Shown here: positions 33,846 through 44,500 of the stretch, one piece after another
Layout of the letters: every line of letters starts with the position of its first letter
Position numbering within the stretch: position 1 is the stretch's first letter
NCBI RefSeq assembly: GCF_963678635.1
Contig: NC_087064.1
Location: 28,314,189 to 28,378,188 of the forward strand
Direction of reading: 5' to 3'
Length of the DNA: 64,000 nucleotides
Source: Symsagittifera roscoffensis
Taxonomy: Eukaryota > Xenacoelomorpha > Acoela > Convolutidae
Program-made: the position numbers and the translations under genes
Notes under the pieces: model-generated
Told to the model about the DNA's origin: nothing
The model's input: the letters and a program-made list of their open reading frames with translations, nothing else
Databases searched by the model: none

Positions 33846-35681
33846 TTTCATTTTTCACTGGTTAGAAATAGAACAAATCGAAAAAATTTTAATCGAAATT
33901 TCAAACTTTGCATTTAGTATTGAAAAAACAATATGAACCAGACAAGAAATCTCACTTTGGTGTCAACTGCCTATGTTAGTTATGTTAGAAAAATTCAATA
34001 AAATTGATTGATTGGGAAATTTCATAAACATGGTTTGGTTCTGAGTGTTTTAAAATCTTTCAATACTTCCTTCTGATTGGTTATTACCATAAATACTACC
34101 AAAAATAGTGAAACTTCCAAAAATTCAAACTGTCGTGAAACTTTCAATAGAAATTGATCCGAAACTTTTAATCTTCAGAAAAAACTCCATTGGTTGCAAG
34201 CTTGCGGAGATTTGGTTGCGATGAAATTGTAGTAAAAATGAATAAAAGACGCCAATGAGTGCTTGAGTGTTTGTTGAAACAATGTAAAAAACTGGATTTT
34301 TGTAAAACATCGACTGATTGAAAATTTTGCCTAGTTACTATTTTAAAGTTTTCCTTGTTTAGTGCTTGAAAAACAGTTCGTAGAGTAGTGCATGTTCAAG
34401 CAGATAATGGGTTAATTTGTTCAGAATTATGCTTTTCCACTGTTTAATGACGATAAGAAAAGATTAAATAATGTATGTTTTCGCCAACTTGTGAAAACTT
34501 CAACTTAATAATTTACATTATTCTCAGCCAAAAAGTTACTTCAATATAGAAATTCACCGTTGAAACAGCAGCATATTTGATCAGGTTGAGAAATCGTTTA
34601 AAAATTCCTTCAAAAAATCTATGGTATTAATTCTGCTTCGGATTATTGAATGTTTGTTGAAATGATAAATTTTTCCATCTAAAATTCAATTTTCAAGTGG
34701 AATTTGTTAAAGTTAAAATAAGTTGGAAGATAGCAGATGATGCAGAAACTGAAAAAATACTTATTTGAGATAGAAACTCAATTGAAATCTTTAGGATTTT
34801 TGAGATGAATCTCCGAAAATTCAGCTTATAAATTATATCTTGAGAAAAAATCCAACATAAAATTTTAAGGCTCGGAAAACTTTTTTATCATTTGATTGAA
34901 TAGGTAAATTTATACAAAAACTCAGATGTTTTGAGAATTTTTTTTAATGAACCAAGTCCGATATTTTTTGGAAGATGATACATGAAGCATAAACAAATAG
35001 TTTGATTTCAAGATCTACATTTCCTTTTTTTGGGTAATCTGAACAGAAACGGAAAAGTTGTATGTCTTAAATGTGGCAGAGAAATCACACTTAAAGGTGC
35101 GTCAAGACATCGAAAGCACTGTGGCGTTTAAAGTGTTCCAAATGTAACTTTTATACATATAGCAGCGAGGAACGCACTAATCATATCATGAAGAAGCTTT
35201 TTTTCTTTTCAAAATAAAATTAAATTACGTGCTCAGCAGTCTCAAAACACAATCCAAGAGAAGGTAAAATTAATATGTTTTTAATAAAAACATAGAAGAT
35301 TATACTTTGAATAAAAACTTTTACTGAATGTGAAAAATCTATACAATATATTTGAAAAATTTGAGTAAAATTTATACAATTTTTTCATCACTTTCCTTGA
35401 TCAGGCATTTAGTTTTTATTCAAAAGTTCTGTTTGATGATAAAACCAGCAACAATCGAGTTCAAACTATCGTGAAATTTTCAATGGAAATCGATCTCAAA
35501 ATTTTTAGTCTGCAGTAAAAACTCCATTGGATGCAAGCTTGGGGAGATTTTGTTGAGATAAATTTATAGTAAAAATGAATTACATACGCTAATGAGTTTT
35601 TAAGTATTTGTTGAAATTTTGTAAAAAACTGGATAATTATAAGGCATAGACTAATTGAAAAGTTTTGCCTAGTTACTGCTT
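33846..35681. repeat. Inverted array unit, left part (giant-element insertion site)
   Basis: Reverse complement of array-unit sequence (compare 16.8-17.5 kb and 20.8-22.7 kb), made of one partial unit up to about 35,030 and the start of another from 35,036. It is interrupted at 35,681 by the giant LTR element. The continuation of the interrupted repeat lies at 58,792. Confidence 0.8.
35036..35195 (+). pseudogene. Fossil two-finger C2H2 module, inverted copy
   Basis: The plus strand encodes VVCLKCGREITLKGASRHRKHCG, with both cysteines and both histidines of a C2H2 finger present, followed in a shifted frame by CSKCNFYTYSSEERTNHI. This is the best preserved copy of the first finger in the window. 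Confidence 0.6.
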
Positions 35682-36585
35682 TGTAACATTCGTCTACTGC
35701 AGTCACACATGAGGCTTAAGAAAAATAGGCCCTATAACCATTGGCTCAAGAGTCAGGGACACTATCTCTTGTGTTTTTGTACCTCAAATCAGTCGGAGCC
35801 AATTCGGTTCGCTTGTGACATGAGACTACGACCCGTTACAGCTTAAAGGCTACTACTAAAATATCCCCCCACTCTAGAATTAGAAACTTCCCCATACTTA
35901 GGTCTCTAGATACCCAAAATACATGAACGCCATTAAAAACCGGGTTGGAACAATCCGTTAAGTTACTTTTTATTAGACAGTGGAACTTTGATCCATTTCA
36001 GATGGATCAACCTAAAACTCGCCTTACCTCAACATAACAATTATAAAACACACTCTAGAAATTTAAATTAGTACTCACATTGTAGCACGCTCAAGAACCA
36101 GGAAGTAAATAAGTCGGTGAGCAACTCAAGAATCAACAAAGTAACTAAATTGAGTTTAATGTTAGTCAGTTTCAATAACAAGAACAAGTTTTTACTCTAG
36201 ACTGTAAGTTCTCGTGAACCATTGGGACACTCTAGCTGTCCACCTTTCCACCGAAGGTTCACTCTGGTCCAGTTAATAATAGTACTCCAATCACAACAAT
36301 CCAGTTCGTGGGAATGCGCTCGTCTCTGTTTTAGATGGGACAGCTCTACTCTCGATTATTATTGCTACTGAAATTGCGAATAGCAATTTCCCACTGATTT
36401 TTCTAGCAACTTTCCCGCGATTGTCACTCGATCGTTCTGACTTCTCTTTTCTGATTTTCAGTTATCGCGAGAAAATCGTGCATGACAGGTTCCATTCGAA
36501 ATTTTGAAAAATTTAATTTCACTCCAAAATTAAGTGCTTTTTGCTTCTCTCAAGGTCAAACTTCCAAATATGACCGACTGGCACA
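35682..36585 (-). repeat. LTR of the giant element, left copy (3' LTR)
   Basis: 904 bp, reading TGTGCCAGTC to GAATGTTACA on the element's sense strand. It is preceded on that strand by a purine-rich CCGGGGAGTA, as expected for a 3' LTR. It contains several CTTGAG motifs. Confidence 0.85.
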
Positions 36586-36606
36586 TACTCCCCGGACTCG
36601 AGATCG
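36586..36606 (-). other. Candidate polypurine tract
   Basis: On the sense strand GAGTCCGGGGAGTA abuts the 3' LTR. The BEL/Pao candidate LTR at 4,506 is preceded by a similar CCCCGGGAGTA. It is short and not purely purine, so tentative. Confidence 0.4.
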
Positions 36607-37011
36607 ATGTCCTCATCGCGTGCTGTCTTCTGCCAGTGAGTCCCAGAAAACCGAGTGTTACTCAAATTACAGTGCCAGTGGTCATTTACAGAAGTTTGCA
36701 GCAGACTTAAGCTTATCTACACCCCAAAATTCACAGCCATGTAAAATTTTCACACTATCGCTAAACAGTAATCAAAATCTGCACACACCTGCACCCTTGA
36801 ATTCTCGCTTTTCAAGCCAATTTAAAATTTCTTTTGTCCCATTCAATTAGGAAATTGTCATGCAGCATTTTCGTTTATATAATAGATATAGCATATTAAT
36901 AACAATATCTTGTTTTGTTAAAATTTCTTTTTCGTAAACCCAGGTTTCACCCGGATCCACGCTCAAGCCCCCTTTCCCTCTCAAGACTCAAGATCCATTC
37001 GAGCCACCTGC
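36607..37011 (-). other. 3' untranslated region of the giant element
   Basis: Between the stop of ORF3 and the 3' LTR. No conserved frame. CTTGAG occurs three times within about 30 bp near 36,966-36,993. Confidence 0.6.
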
Positions 37012-39765
37012 TCATCTCGCACTCTTCGCCTTGGAGGTACTGCACCCTGAAGTACTAGATACGGCAAACTGTCTCAACAGTTCCTCTTCATCATCGGAGC
37101 TAATCACAATCTCCTCCCAAGCCTTCAGCTGCTCGTAGGATCGCATCCATTCTCTTTGCTCTTGCAACCTCCCTGCTTGGTTGGGTAGTGCCTTCACCCT
37201 AGATTCCCGGTTCAAACAAAAGGAATTGTGCAGGCTCAAGCTCACGTTCTTCGCCAGGTCCTCCTCTAGTATCGATTCCCTCGCCTTGGTATTGTCTCTA
37301 GACATTTTACCCACTCTCTTCCATCCTGTCGTGATTGCATTACGATGGGTTAACAGGGGTCTCTTGAAAGCTTCCGGCCCAATCTCGGCCTGGAACTGTC
37401 GATACTCCTTTTGATGTTTTCTCATGTGATCTTTCGTTGTCATGTACAACCAGGACGTCAGCGTCGCCCGAAACCATGGGAAGTACCTCAAACGGCTCCA
37501 GACATGTCTAACTTCCGTTGGTATGGCGAATACCTTGCACGCAGTCTCAAACAACTCGAGTCTCCTACTGTAGTCTATCGCGTATATTGACTCTGCCGTT
37601 GGCGTCCCCGCTTCCCGATACTTTGTTATATTCTCTTCTATCCATCTCAGAGCCAAGATCGTACTCACTACCAAGATCGTCACCTTCTGTCGGTGATCCG
37701 GTAGTCCGATCGACCGGATTTCTTCCATATCCCACACCAGGCAAAGGTTCTTGTGATCTGGATACCACACCGTTTGCGCTAAACAGTGGCATGGGCATTC
37801 TCCATGGGTGATTTCAATGCTCCTGAGGTTACGCTCCCCCGAGGCTTCCAAGAGAGGCTCAAGCTCCATCATTTTCTCATGTATCGTGTCGTTATCCTCC
37901 AGGTTTGGAGCACTTCCCACAGGTTTCCCGATCACGTTTTGTCTCTCGTGATCGCTTGTGTTCTCTCTCTCCAACTTCAAAAGTTCTTCTCCCCAGATTT
38001 CACTCAAGTCATCTCTCAATTCTTTTGGTACTGTCCCTCTGATTTTTCTCAACAACTTGTGCGAGTGATGCGATATCCGAGCCAACCTCACGCACTTGGG
38101 CACTGAGAAGGCCTTGTCCACCAGTACTCTCTGGCTGGATGCTTCCACCATCACCATGTGCAGTGGGTAGTGACTTCCGCACAAGTTGGCCATCATTGAC
38201 CCTATCAGCGATTTCGCGTTCAATGGCAAGCCATAAGCTTCGCTCATGGGAAATCCCATTTCCGCCTCGAGACCAACCTTCCAGCTCCGGATGTGTTTCT
38301 GAGTCACCTGCAACACCCCGGGCCATGATTCTAAGCTCAACGCCGTCACTAAATGATGTTCAGATTCTAGTCTTTCCAGTGACTGCAGACTACACATTCT
38401 CGAGAAGAATCCGAGAGCTGTCGCTATATTCACCGTGGTTCTCGCGTAACACTCCGCTACTATTTGCACTTCACTTTTCTCCCTTTCTGTTATGTCTTCG
38501 AACCAAGTAACCAGGTCTTCTTTTTGAAATGACAGTATTCTAACGCATGACCGTCCATCGCAGGTGTGCTCTCCGTTTCCACACGTCGAATCCAGACAGC
38601 TACCCGGCTCCAATTTCTTTGCTGACCCGGGATTACTCGTCTTTTCGCCTGGCTCTTGCATCTGAGGTGAAATTAGCTTATGCAGCACACTTAACTTTGC
38701 CAGATCTTCATCTTCCGTTGGTGCTAACCTCACTCGCTCGGTGGTTTCCTCGATCAGACTCGCGTGGGGATGTGGACACCAGGAGGGTCTTAATAGCTTC
38801 CATACCACTCCCAAGTTCGTGGTTAACAAGCCATTTCCATCGCCCATGTTCACTTCAACTCTCTTGTTTGAACGCGGTATGCTCACCACCTCTGGTGTTT
38901 TCTCAAGAATCAGGCCCAGGCTCGGCCCCCCTTTTTCCACCGCGTCTATTTCCATTATTCTTTCTGTCCAAAACTTCAGCAGCTCCGCTACCTCATGGTT
39001 CCTGTGGGCTCCTCCAGCGTCCGAGTCTAAGAAGTGGTTGTAGGCCATTCCCATCACTCCAGACACATATTGGTATTCCCCCTTCTCGCTGAGCCTCGAG
39101 TACTGCTTTGACGAGGCCAGGTTACGGTGAACATCATGTTCTTCTTCGAACTTCTTATTATAAAACCTCCGTACCTCGTCTAGCTTCCTATGGTTCTCTA
39201 GGGATAGTCTGGAACCCTCTTCCTTTTCTATTCCTGTGCTCTGATACACGTTCAAGATGACCGTTGAGACTCTTTTTCCCATGGTTTTGCTTAAGCTTGC
39301 TCTCTGTTGACATGCCAGGATGGTGCTATCAGACATCATCGACATTATCCATCTCAAGAAACACGTGGCATCCTTTCTTCTAGCCAGGCTCAAGCCTGAA
39401 TTATCCCTGGCTACGTGTTGCATCAGTGCCTGATACACATCTAGCTTCTTGCTTCCCAACTTCAGCCTGTCATACGAGGTCAGCGTTTCCAACTCTATCC
39501 CCACCAGACTCCAGGTGAACATTAATTGTCCTGCAGTTCTAACGAAGGGATTCGCCATTAATGGTGGTGCTGATGAGGGTGTCCTCATTGATTCTTCAAA
39601 ATGATCCTTCAACAAACTCTGCCAGGACCTCTTCAGATGATTTGCCATTTCTATTCTATTAACCTCGGCTTTTTGCTGGGTGGCCCAATTGCGTCGCTTG
39701 CGAGCTACTCCACTGTCCAACTTCTTCCAGCAGTCCTCCATTTCTTTCAATGTTTCAAGGGCCAC
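37012..39765 (-). CDS. Giant element ORF3, 917 codons, unknown function
   Basis: Long open frame with no family that I recognise. Features seen: a basic, helical N-terminus (LKEMEDCWKK, RRNWATQQKAEV); a small Cys cluster near the middle (CLDSTCGNGEHTCDGRSC) that could bind metal; a region CPCHCLAQTVWYPDHKNLC; a Trp-rich part (SRLRYFPWFRATLTSWLY); and an acidic Ser-rich end (SSDDEEELLRQF). No signal peptide or transmembrane segment is apparent, so an envelope role is not supported. The first codon is GTG and the frame is open further upstream without an ATG, so the N-terminus probably came from the preceding ORF2 before a tandem duplication broke the junction. A decayed homologue is inferred at 5.55-6.25 kb, which argues that this ORF belongs to a family and is not accidental. 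Confidence 0.65.
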   Translation of the reverse strand: MALETLKEMEDCWKKLDSGVARKRRNWATQQKAEVNRIEMANHLKRSWQSLLKDHFEESMRTPSSAPPLMANPFVRTAGQLMFTWSLVGIELETLTSYDRLKLGSKKLDVYQALMQHVARDNSGLSLARRKDATCFLRWIMSMMSDSTILACQQRASLSKTMGKRVSTVILNVYQSTGIEKEEGSRLSLENHRKLDEVRRFYNKKFEEEHDVHRNLASSKQYSRLSEKGEYQYVSGVMGMAYNHFLDSDAGGAHRNHEVAELLKFWTERIMEIDAVEKGGPSLGLILEKTPEVVSIPRSNKRVEVNMGDGNGLLTTNLGVVWKLLRPSWCPHPHASLIEETTERVRLAPTEDEDLAKLSVLHKLISPQMQEPGEKTSNPGSAKKLEPGSCLDSTCGNGEHTCDGRSCVRILSFQKEDLVTWFEDITEREKSEVQIVAECYARTTVNIATALGFFSRMCSLQSLERLESEHHLVTALSLESWPGVLQVTQKHIRSWKVGLEAEMGFPMSEAYGLPLNAKSLIGSMMANLCGSHYPLHMVMVEASSQRVLVDKAFSVPKCVRLARISHHSHKLLRKIRGTVPKELRDDLSEIWGEELLKLERENTSDHERQNVIGKPVGSAPNLEDNDTIHEKMMELEPLLEASGERNLRSIEITHGECPCHCLAQTVWYPDHKNLCLVWDMEEIRSIGLPDHRQKVTILVVSTILALRWIEENITKYREAGTPTAESIYAIDYSRRLELFETACKVFAIPTEVRHVWSRLRYFPWFRATLTSWLYMTTKDHMRKHQKEYRQFQAEIGPEAFKRPLLTHRNAITTGWKRVGKMSRDNTKARESILEEDLAKNVSLSLHNSFCLNRESRVKALPNQAGRLQEQREWMRSYEQLKAWEEIVISSDDEEELLRQFAVSSTSGCSTSKAKSAR

Positions 39766-39897
39766 CCACCACGTCCGGGAGGTGTTCCTCGTCTTGTTCC
39801 TCTCCTCGTCTTGTTCCTCTCTTTCAATGTTTCAAGGGCCACCCACCACGTCCGGGAGGTGTTCCTCGTCTTGTTCCTCTCGTCTTGTTCCTCTCCT
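39744..39897. repeat. 77-bp tandem duplication at the ORF2/ORF3 junction
   Basis: The block CTTTCAATGTTTCAAGGGCC through GTCTTGTTCCTCT occurs at 39,744 and 39,821. Each copy also holds short repeats of CGTCTTGTTCCTCT. It places the stop of ORF2 and the frame of ORF3 on top of each other. Confidence 0.9.
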
Positions 39898-41527
39898 GTC
39901 CGTTCGTTGAACCTCTCTTCACGTTTATCTTCTGAGGCTTGAAGTCTTCCTCCGATGTCGAACTGGTGGAAACCTCTATTTCCCTCTCTACTTCAAGTGG
40001 TCTTCTGAGCTCCGAGCTGCTCTTGTATGCCGCCGTCTTGCATCGAGCCAAAATCATGGGCGCCGTCTCTCTCAAGTTTCCTTCCGAAACAGCATCCACG
40101 GAAGGACTACCCAATCCTTCCACTTCTCTCTTCCTCTTGCGAGTCTTCACATCTCTACTTGAGGGTGTTGTGGCTACCATCACTGATTCGACCTCTCCAT
40201 CCACTCCTTCCAACTCTTGCCTCCCCCCTGCTCGAGCCTTAAGGATATTAGTACTTTTAATCATATTACTAGTCCCAACCTTATCCCTTTTTATATCATC
40301 AACCATTTTATCTACAGTTTTTTGTCTCCGAGTAGAGCTGTCCTCACATTTTTCTTCTCTAGTCTTCGATCGTGAATTCCTCAGCTCTACCAGCTTGCTC
40401 AGTAGCTTTTTTCTCGCCTTCTCATCCAGGCCCGTTCCTATCAGAAGCGGTTCTCCAAATCTTACGACTGTGTCCCACAGTTCCTCCTTGAATTTTTCCA
40501 GCGTCGTCTCGCTGCCCACTTCTTGATTGAATTCTTCCAAGAACTCCTGCCAAGCATCGTCCTTCAGGGATCCCAGGAATATGTCCCTGTTCCCTTCGAA
40601 AGTGTTCTTTTCCCTTTCCTCCGAGCTCAAGAGTATCATCCCCATATTGAAGGTTTCACTTGCCAACGGCAATTCCAGATTCTTCCGGGGGGACGGATTC
40701 AGGGGTGGGGTGGCAGTATCTGCCCAATTCTCCTCGCTCAAGTCTTTCAACAGCTCTTGAGTGGTGAGCTCCTCCCCTGATGGCCCTGGTTCAGGCGTAT
40801 TCCCCACTTCCATGTCCTCACCGGCTTCACTGAGAGTTTCATCCATACTCTCTTCTTCTGACTCATGTCTCCTTCTCTCGAGAATTTTCTTAAATCGGTC
40901 CTCGACGGGTCCACTCCTCTTGTCTCCAGGCGTGTCCACTGACAGTGGTGATGGTGTCGTAGGATCCAGCTTTTTGTATTCCGTCAGTGCTACATGCAGT
41001 TGACCTGCTGCATCTAGTTCTGTTCCCTCCTGTCTCATTTCCACCTGTTCCAAGCCATAGGGTGCCTTATATTTTCTCGTGGCAAATTTCATGTCGTCCA
41101 CCAATGCGACGTGCCCCTCCATCACGATCATCCTGCCATCATCCCATATGGGTAGCATGTTCTCAAGTCCCTCCTTCTCTAGAGTTCTCAAGACCTTCCG
41201 CACCTCATATCCGGGGGGCTGCGAACCTCTACTCTTTTTCGCTTGCGTCGTCCACGAATTTACCTTCGTCTCGCTGGTATGGAAGTAGACCGCCGCCGTG
41301 TAGCCGATGAACAGGGGGTCCCAGCCATCAGTGAAATCCTTCTGCATTTCCTCCGTCGTCATCCTCGCCATTATGGAGGGAACTACCAAGGGACTATTCA
41401 TTCCTAAGGTCATCCTCCTGACTATTGGGAACTCAGGCATGGTGGCTGGGAGGATTTCTTTCTCCATTATGGTCTCCAGCTCCCTCTTCACCAGTGCGAA
41501 GCACTCCTTCCAGGCAGGAATTCTCAA
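39824..41527 (-). CDS. Giant element ORF2, 567 codons, unknown function
   Basis: The frame starts at a TTG overlapping the stop of ORF1 (TTGA) and is open upstream into ORF1 sequence without an ATG, so it was probably continuous with ORF1. Residues 1-190 look globular (FTDGWDPLFIGYTAAVYFHT, WDDGRMIVMEGHVALVDDMK). The middle is acidic and Ser/Glu-rich (EESMDETLSEAGEDMEVG, a disordered linker), followed by a helical part (FGEPLLIGTGLDEKARKKLL). The C-terminus is basic (TRKRKREVEG, RNKTRGTRRG) and ends in the 77-bp duplication. No known domain. Possibly a nucleic-acid-binding tail, from its charge only. Confidence 0.55.
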   Translation of the reverse strand: MRIPAWKECFALVKRELETIMEKEILPATMPEFPIVRRMTLGMNSPLVVPSIMARMTTEEMQKDFTDGWDPLFIGYTAAVYFHTSETKVNSWTTQAKKSRGSQPPGYEVRKVLRTLEKEGLENMLPIWDDGRMIVMEGHVALVDDMKFATRKYKAPYGLEQVEMRQEGTELDAAGQLHVALTEYKKLDPTTPSPLSVDTPGDKRSGPVEDRFKKILERRRHESEEESMDETLSEAGEDMEVGNTPEPGPSGEELTTQELLKDLSEENWADTATPPLNPSPRKNLELPLASETFNMGMILLSSEEREKNTFEGNRDIFLGSLKDDAWQEFLEEFNQEVGSETTLEKFKEELWDTVVRFGEPLLIGTGLDEKARKKLLSKLVELRNSRSKTREEKCEDSSTRRQKTVDKMVDDIKRDKVGTSNMIKSTNILKARAGGRQELEGVDGEVESVMVATTPSSRDVKTRKRKREVEGLGSPSVDAVSEGNLRETAPMILARCKTAAYKSSSELRRPLEVEREIEVSTSSTSEEDFKPQKINVKRGSTNGQERNKTRGTRRGTPPGRGGWPLKH

Positions 41528-44500
41528 GATTTCTCGTCTGCCGTCAATGGGTTCAAGTTCCAGAATTTGGGATACATTTCGATGGGACCCTCTCGCTTGC
41601 CTCCCATTCTACATTGCATTTGCCCCCTGAAGTTGTACACTATTAGCTCGGCATCTTTCACCTTTCCAAAGAGTACCGTGTTGCTCATTCGCCCTCTGAG
41701 CACCTCCTGCTGACACCAATTTAACGCCGTCCCATCCAGTATACTGATAAAACTCAAGTGCGTTACAGAGTGACGATACGTTGTCACCAGGGGGTCTGGG
41801 AACGCGTACGTCACTGCTGGACCATATATGCAGGTCACCACCTCCTCTAGGCCCCGGATTATCCCCATTGGGTCCGACCTCATTGCCAGGCATAGGTCCG
41901 TCAACAGAGGCATCCCTCTGTTCGTCTTCTTCCATTCTTCTCTCGAAGTTGGATTCTCATCTTCACCCGTCATGTGCCGATTTTGCATCATGAGGTATTG
42001 TACTAGCAACGTCTTCAACCCTGCGGCACACTTGTAGGAGCTGGTTTCAATGCTCGTGTGGACTCTCCCCATAGACAGAGGCTCTCCATATTCCATTAAT
42101 CGATGAAACGACACCAATTCCCCATGGGTCAAGAGTACTAGTGCCAGGTACCCATCCACTCGAAGTGTCTCCACTCCTCGACTAAACATGTATGCTGGGC
42201 CCATGTTGAACAAGTATCTGGGGTAGACCAAATACAGGGCCAAGAGCAGGCTGATGGGCATGCCCAGTATCTCCTGCACGAAGGCTCCAAAGATAGTCGC
42301 CGTGGTACCGAATATTCCTGCCAAGAATTCCTTCTCCCAGCAAGGACTCAAGAACTTGAGAATCTCGTAATCCCTCCTAGTCTTCAATTCGCCTTTGGCG
42401 TGCTCTCTCCAGAACCCTCCAATCGTCACTTCATTGGCGGCCGAGACAAATCTAGCCACCGTCATGTCTCTTGTTTCGGCCAGCTCCAGTTGTTTCTCCA
42501 GAAAACTCCAGACTTGTTCCACGAGGGGTGGTGCTTCCTCCCTTGTCTTGTTCGTGGCGTTCTCCAGCCTTGGTGTCAAAAATGGCCACCAGCCATTCTC
42601 TTGAGTCAAACGATATTTCATCGATTCTAATTGCTTTTCCGTCTCGGCCACATTTCTTCTCTCGTTACTGGGACCTCTAGACTTGCTGGTTGAGTTTGTG
42701 ATCTTCACATCCATACTCCGAAACCACAAGCTGGCCGTTAATTTTCTTATCGCCGGGTGATCGTCCCCGATGACTGGGCTGAACTTGAGTTGCCTGGCAA
42801 AGTTCGATATCTCTAGCAAGAGCACCTCATCTAATACGATCAGGATGTCGGCTAGTCCATAAAAGCCCCTCAGTGCATGAGATATGTCCGCCCATGCCGC
42901 CGCCAATTCTGACTTGCGAAGCCTCAGGTTCGATGGCTCCAACTCCCGATTGGGGGCTGCCATTAGAATCCGCCATTCATTCCCTTCTGCTATCAGGATC
43001 AAGACCGCGTACACGAACTGTAGGGCGTATCCAGGGGATGTGGTAAACACCACCTTCGTCTTGGACCCAAATCTCGAGACAACACTCTCTTGCACTTCAT
43101 TCATCGCCGCAAACAACGCCTGAATGGCTTCCCATATCTTCCTCGATGTCGGAATTTCATCGCCCTTTAGTTGCTCAAGAAGTCCCATCGCGTGTAGGTG
43201 ATCATTCATTCCTGCAAACAATAGCAGCTCAGGTTCACAGGGCATCTCCGACTTTATTGCCACCACCAGAGTTAACATCTGATTTAATTCAGCTCCTGGC
43301 AAAGAGTATATCAAAGTCTCCGGCCAGAACAACTTGGGAGACGTTCCTTTGAAGTCTGATCCCGCCACAATGACTACTCTTGCAGCAGCTGGATCTGCTC
43401 TATCATAAACTGCCAGGGTTTTGGCCAGCTGGGTACTCCCACAGGGCTTCCCGTACCTGGGGTCTTCCGCCAATTTCGAGCCTTCGTAAGCGGCATCTGG
43501 CAATCCCGTTCCTCCCGGATTGAGTAGCTTGTCTACCACCTTTAACTGTGCCGGGGTTGCCAACCTGATCCTGGCGATGCTAGTTCGGTGCTTGGGAGGT
43601 TCTGCTATAAGTCCAGGACTCCCCAGCAGCTTGAGAGGTCTGTAGTTAATGGGTCCCATGATCGCTTTTGTGGGAATTCCAGTCAGGTCTGTGGTCTCCA
43701 TCAACTTCGCTCTCGAGAAGTGCGCCTCATGAGCTTTCAACCAGTCCACGCAATGATGCCTATTCAAATCCTCGTGTGACACTCGTTCGATCCCCAGGGT
43801 TTCCGCCAATTCTCGCCTGCATTCCAAACTCTCTAGATCCAGTTCTTTCACCTTCTCAGGATATCTCAAGCGAGCGGTCTCCATAGACTTCTTTTCCCGT
43901 TTGCTCTCTGTCACTACCACTGAGGATATCGCCGAGCCTGGAGGTGTTGATGACGTCACCTCCTCAGACTCCATTGGCGTGGCACTCTGCAATCTGGTCT
44001 GGCTGCTCCTTGAACTGTCTCTAGTGTCAACTCTCGGTCCCAAGCGACCAGACAAGGCCCTTGAGGCAAGGAATGGTGGGTTCGGAGGTGGTCCTAATGT
44101 GAATTGGGCTGTCTCTAGCAGATCCGCCTCTAGCGCGTTTATGTGTTCTTGGAAGACGTCGTTTAGCCACTCTGCTCCCCTTGGTCTATCAAAATGGATT
44201 CCATCATTGGAGGTGTCTTCAGGGAATCCCTCTTTCTCCATGCGCTCTGCCACGTCCAACAGTCTGACAGGGAGCACACTCTTCCGGTGGATGTCTCTTA
44301 TCACCTTGTTTAGGTTCCGCACCTTCTCGTTCATCTCCAAGGCGTGCTGATCAAACATCATGTTGTAGGGGACAGTACATACCGTCAACAGGATAGGGTC
44401 CATCTGAATCCTCAGTTCCTCAAGAAGGCAGCTCACCTTATCGTGCAGCCTTGTTATTTTCCTCGCTTCTCCCCTTGATACATCGTTGGTCCCGACCATC

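Noticed and set aside
37012-39765. Envelope protein in the post-pol position
   Set aside because: No signal peptide, transmembrane anchor or fusion-type segment is seen in ORF2 or ORF3, and ORF1 has an enzyme-like domain instead.
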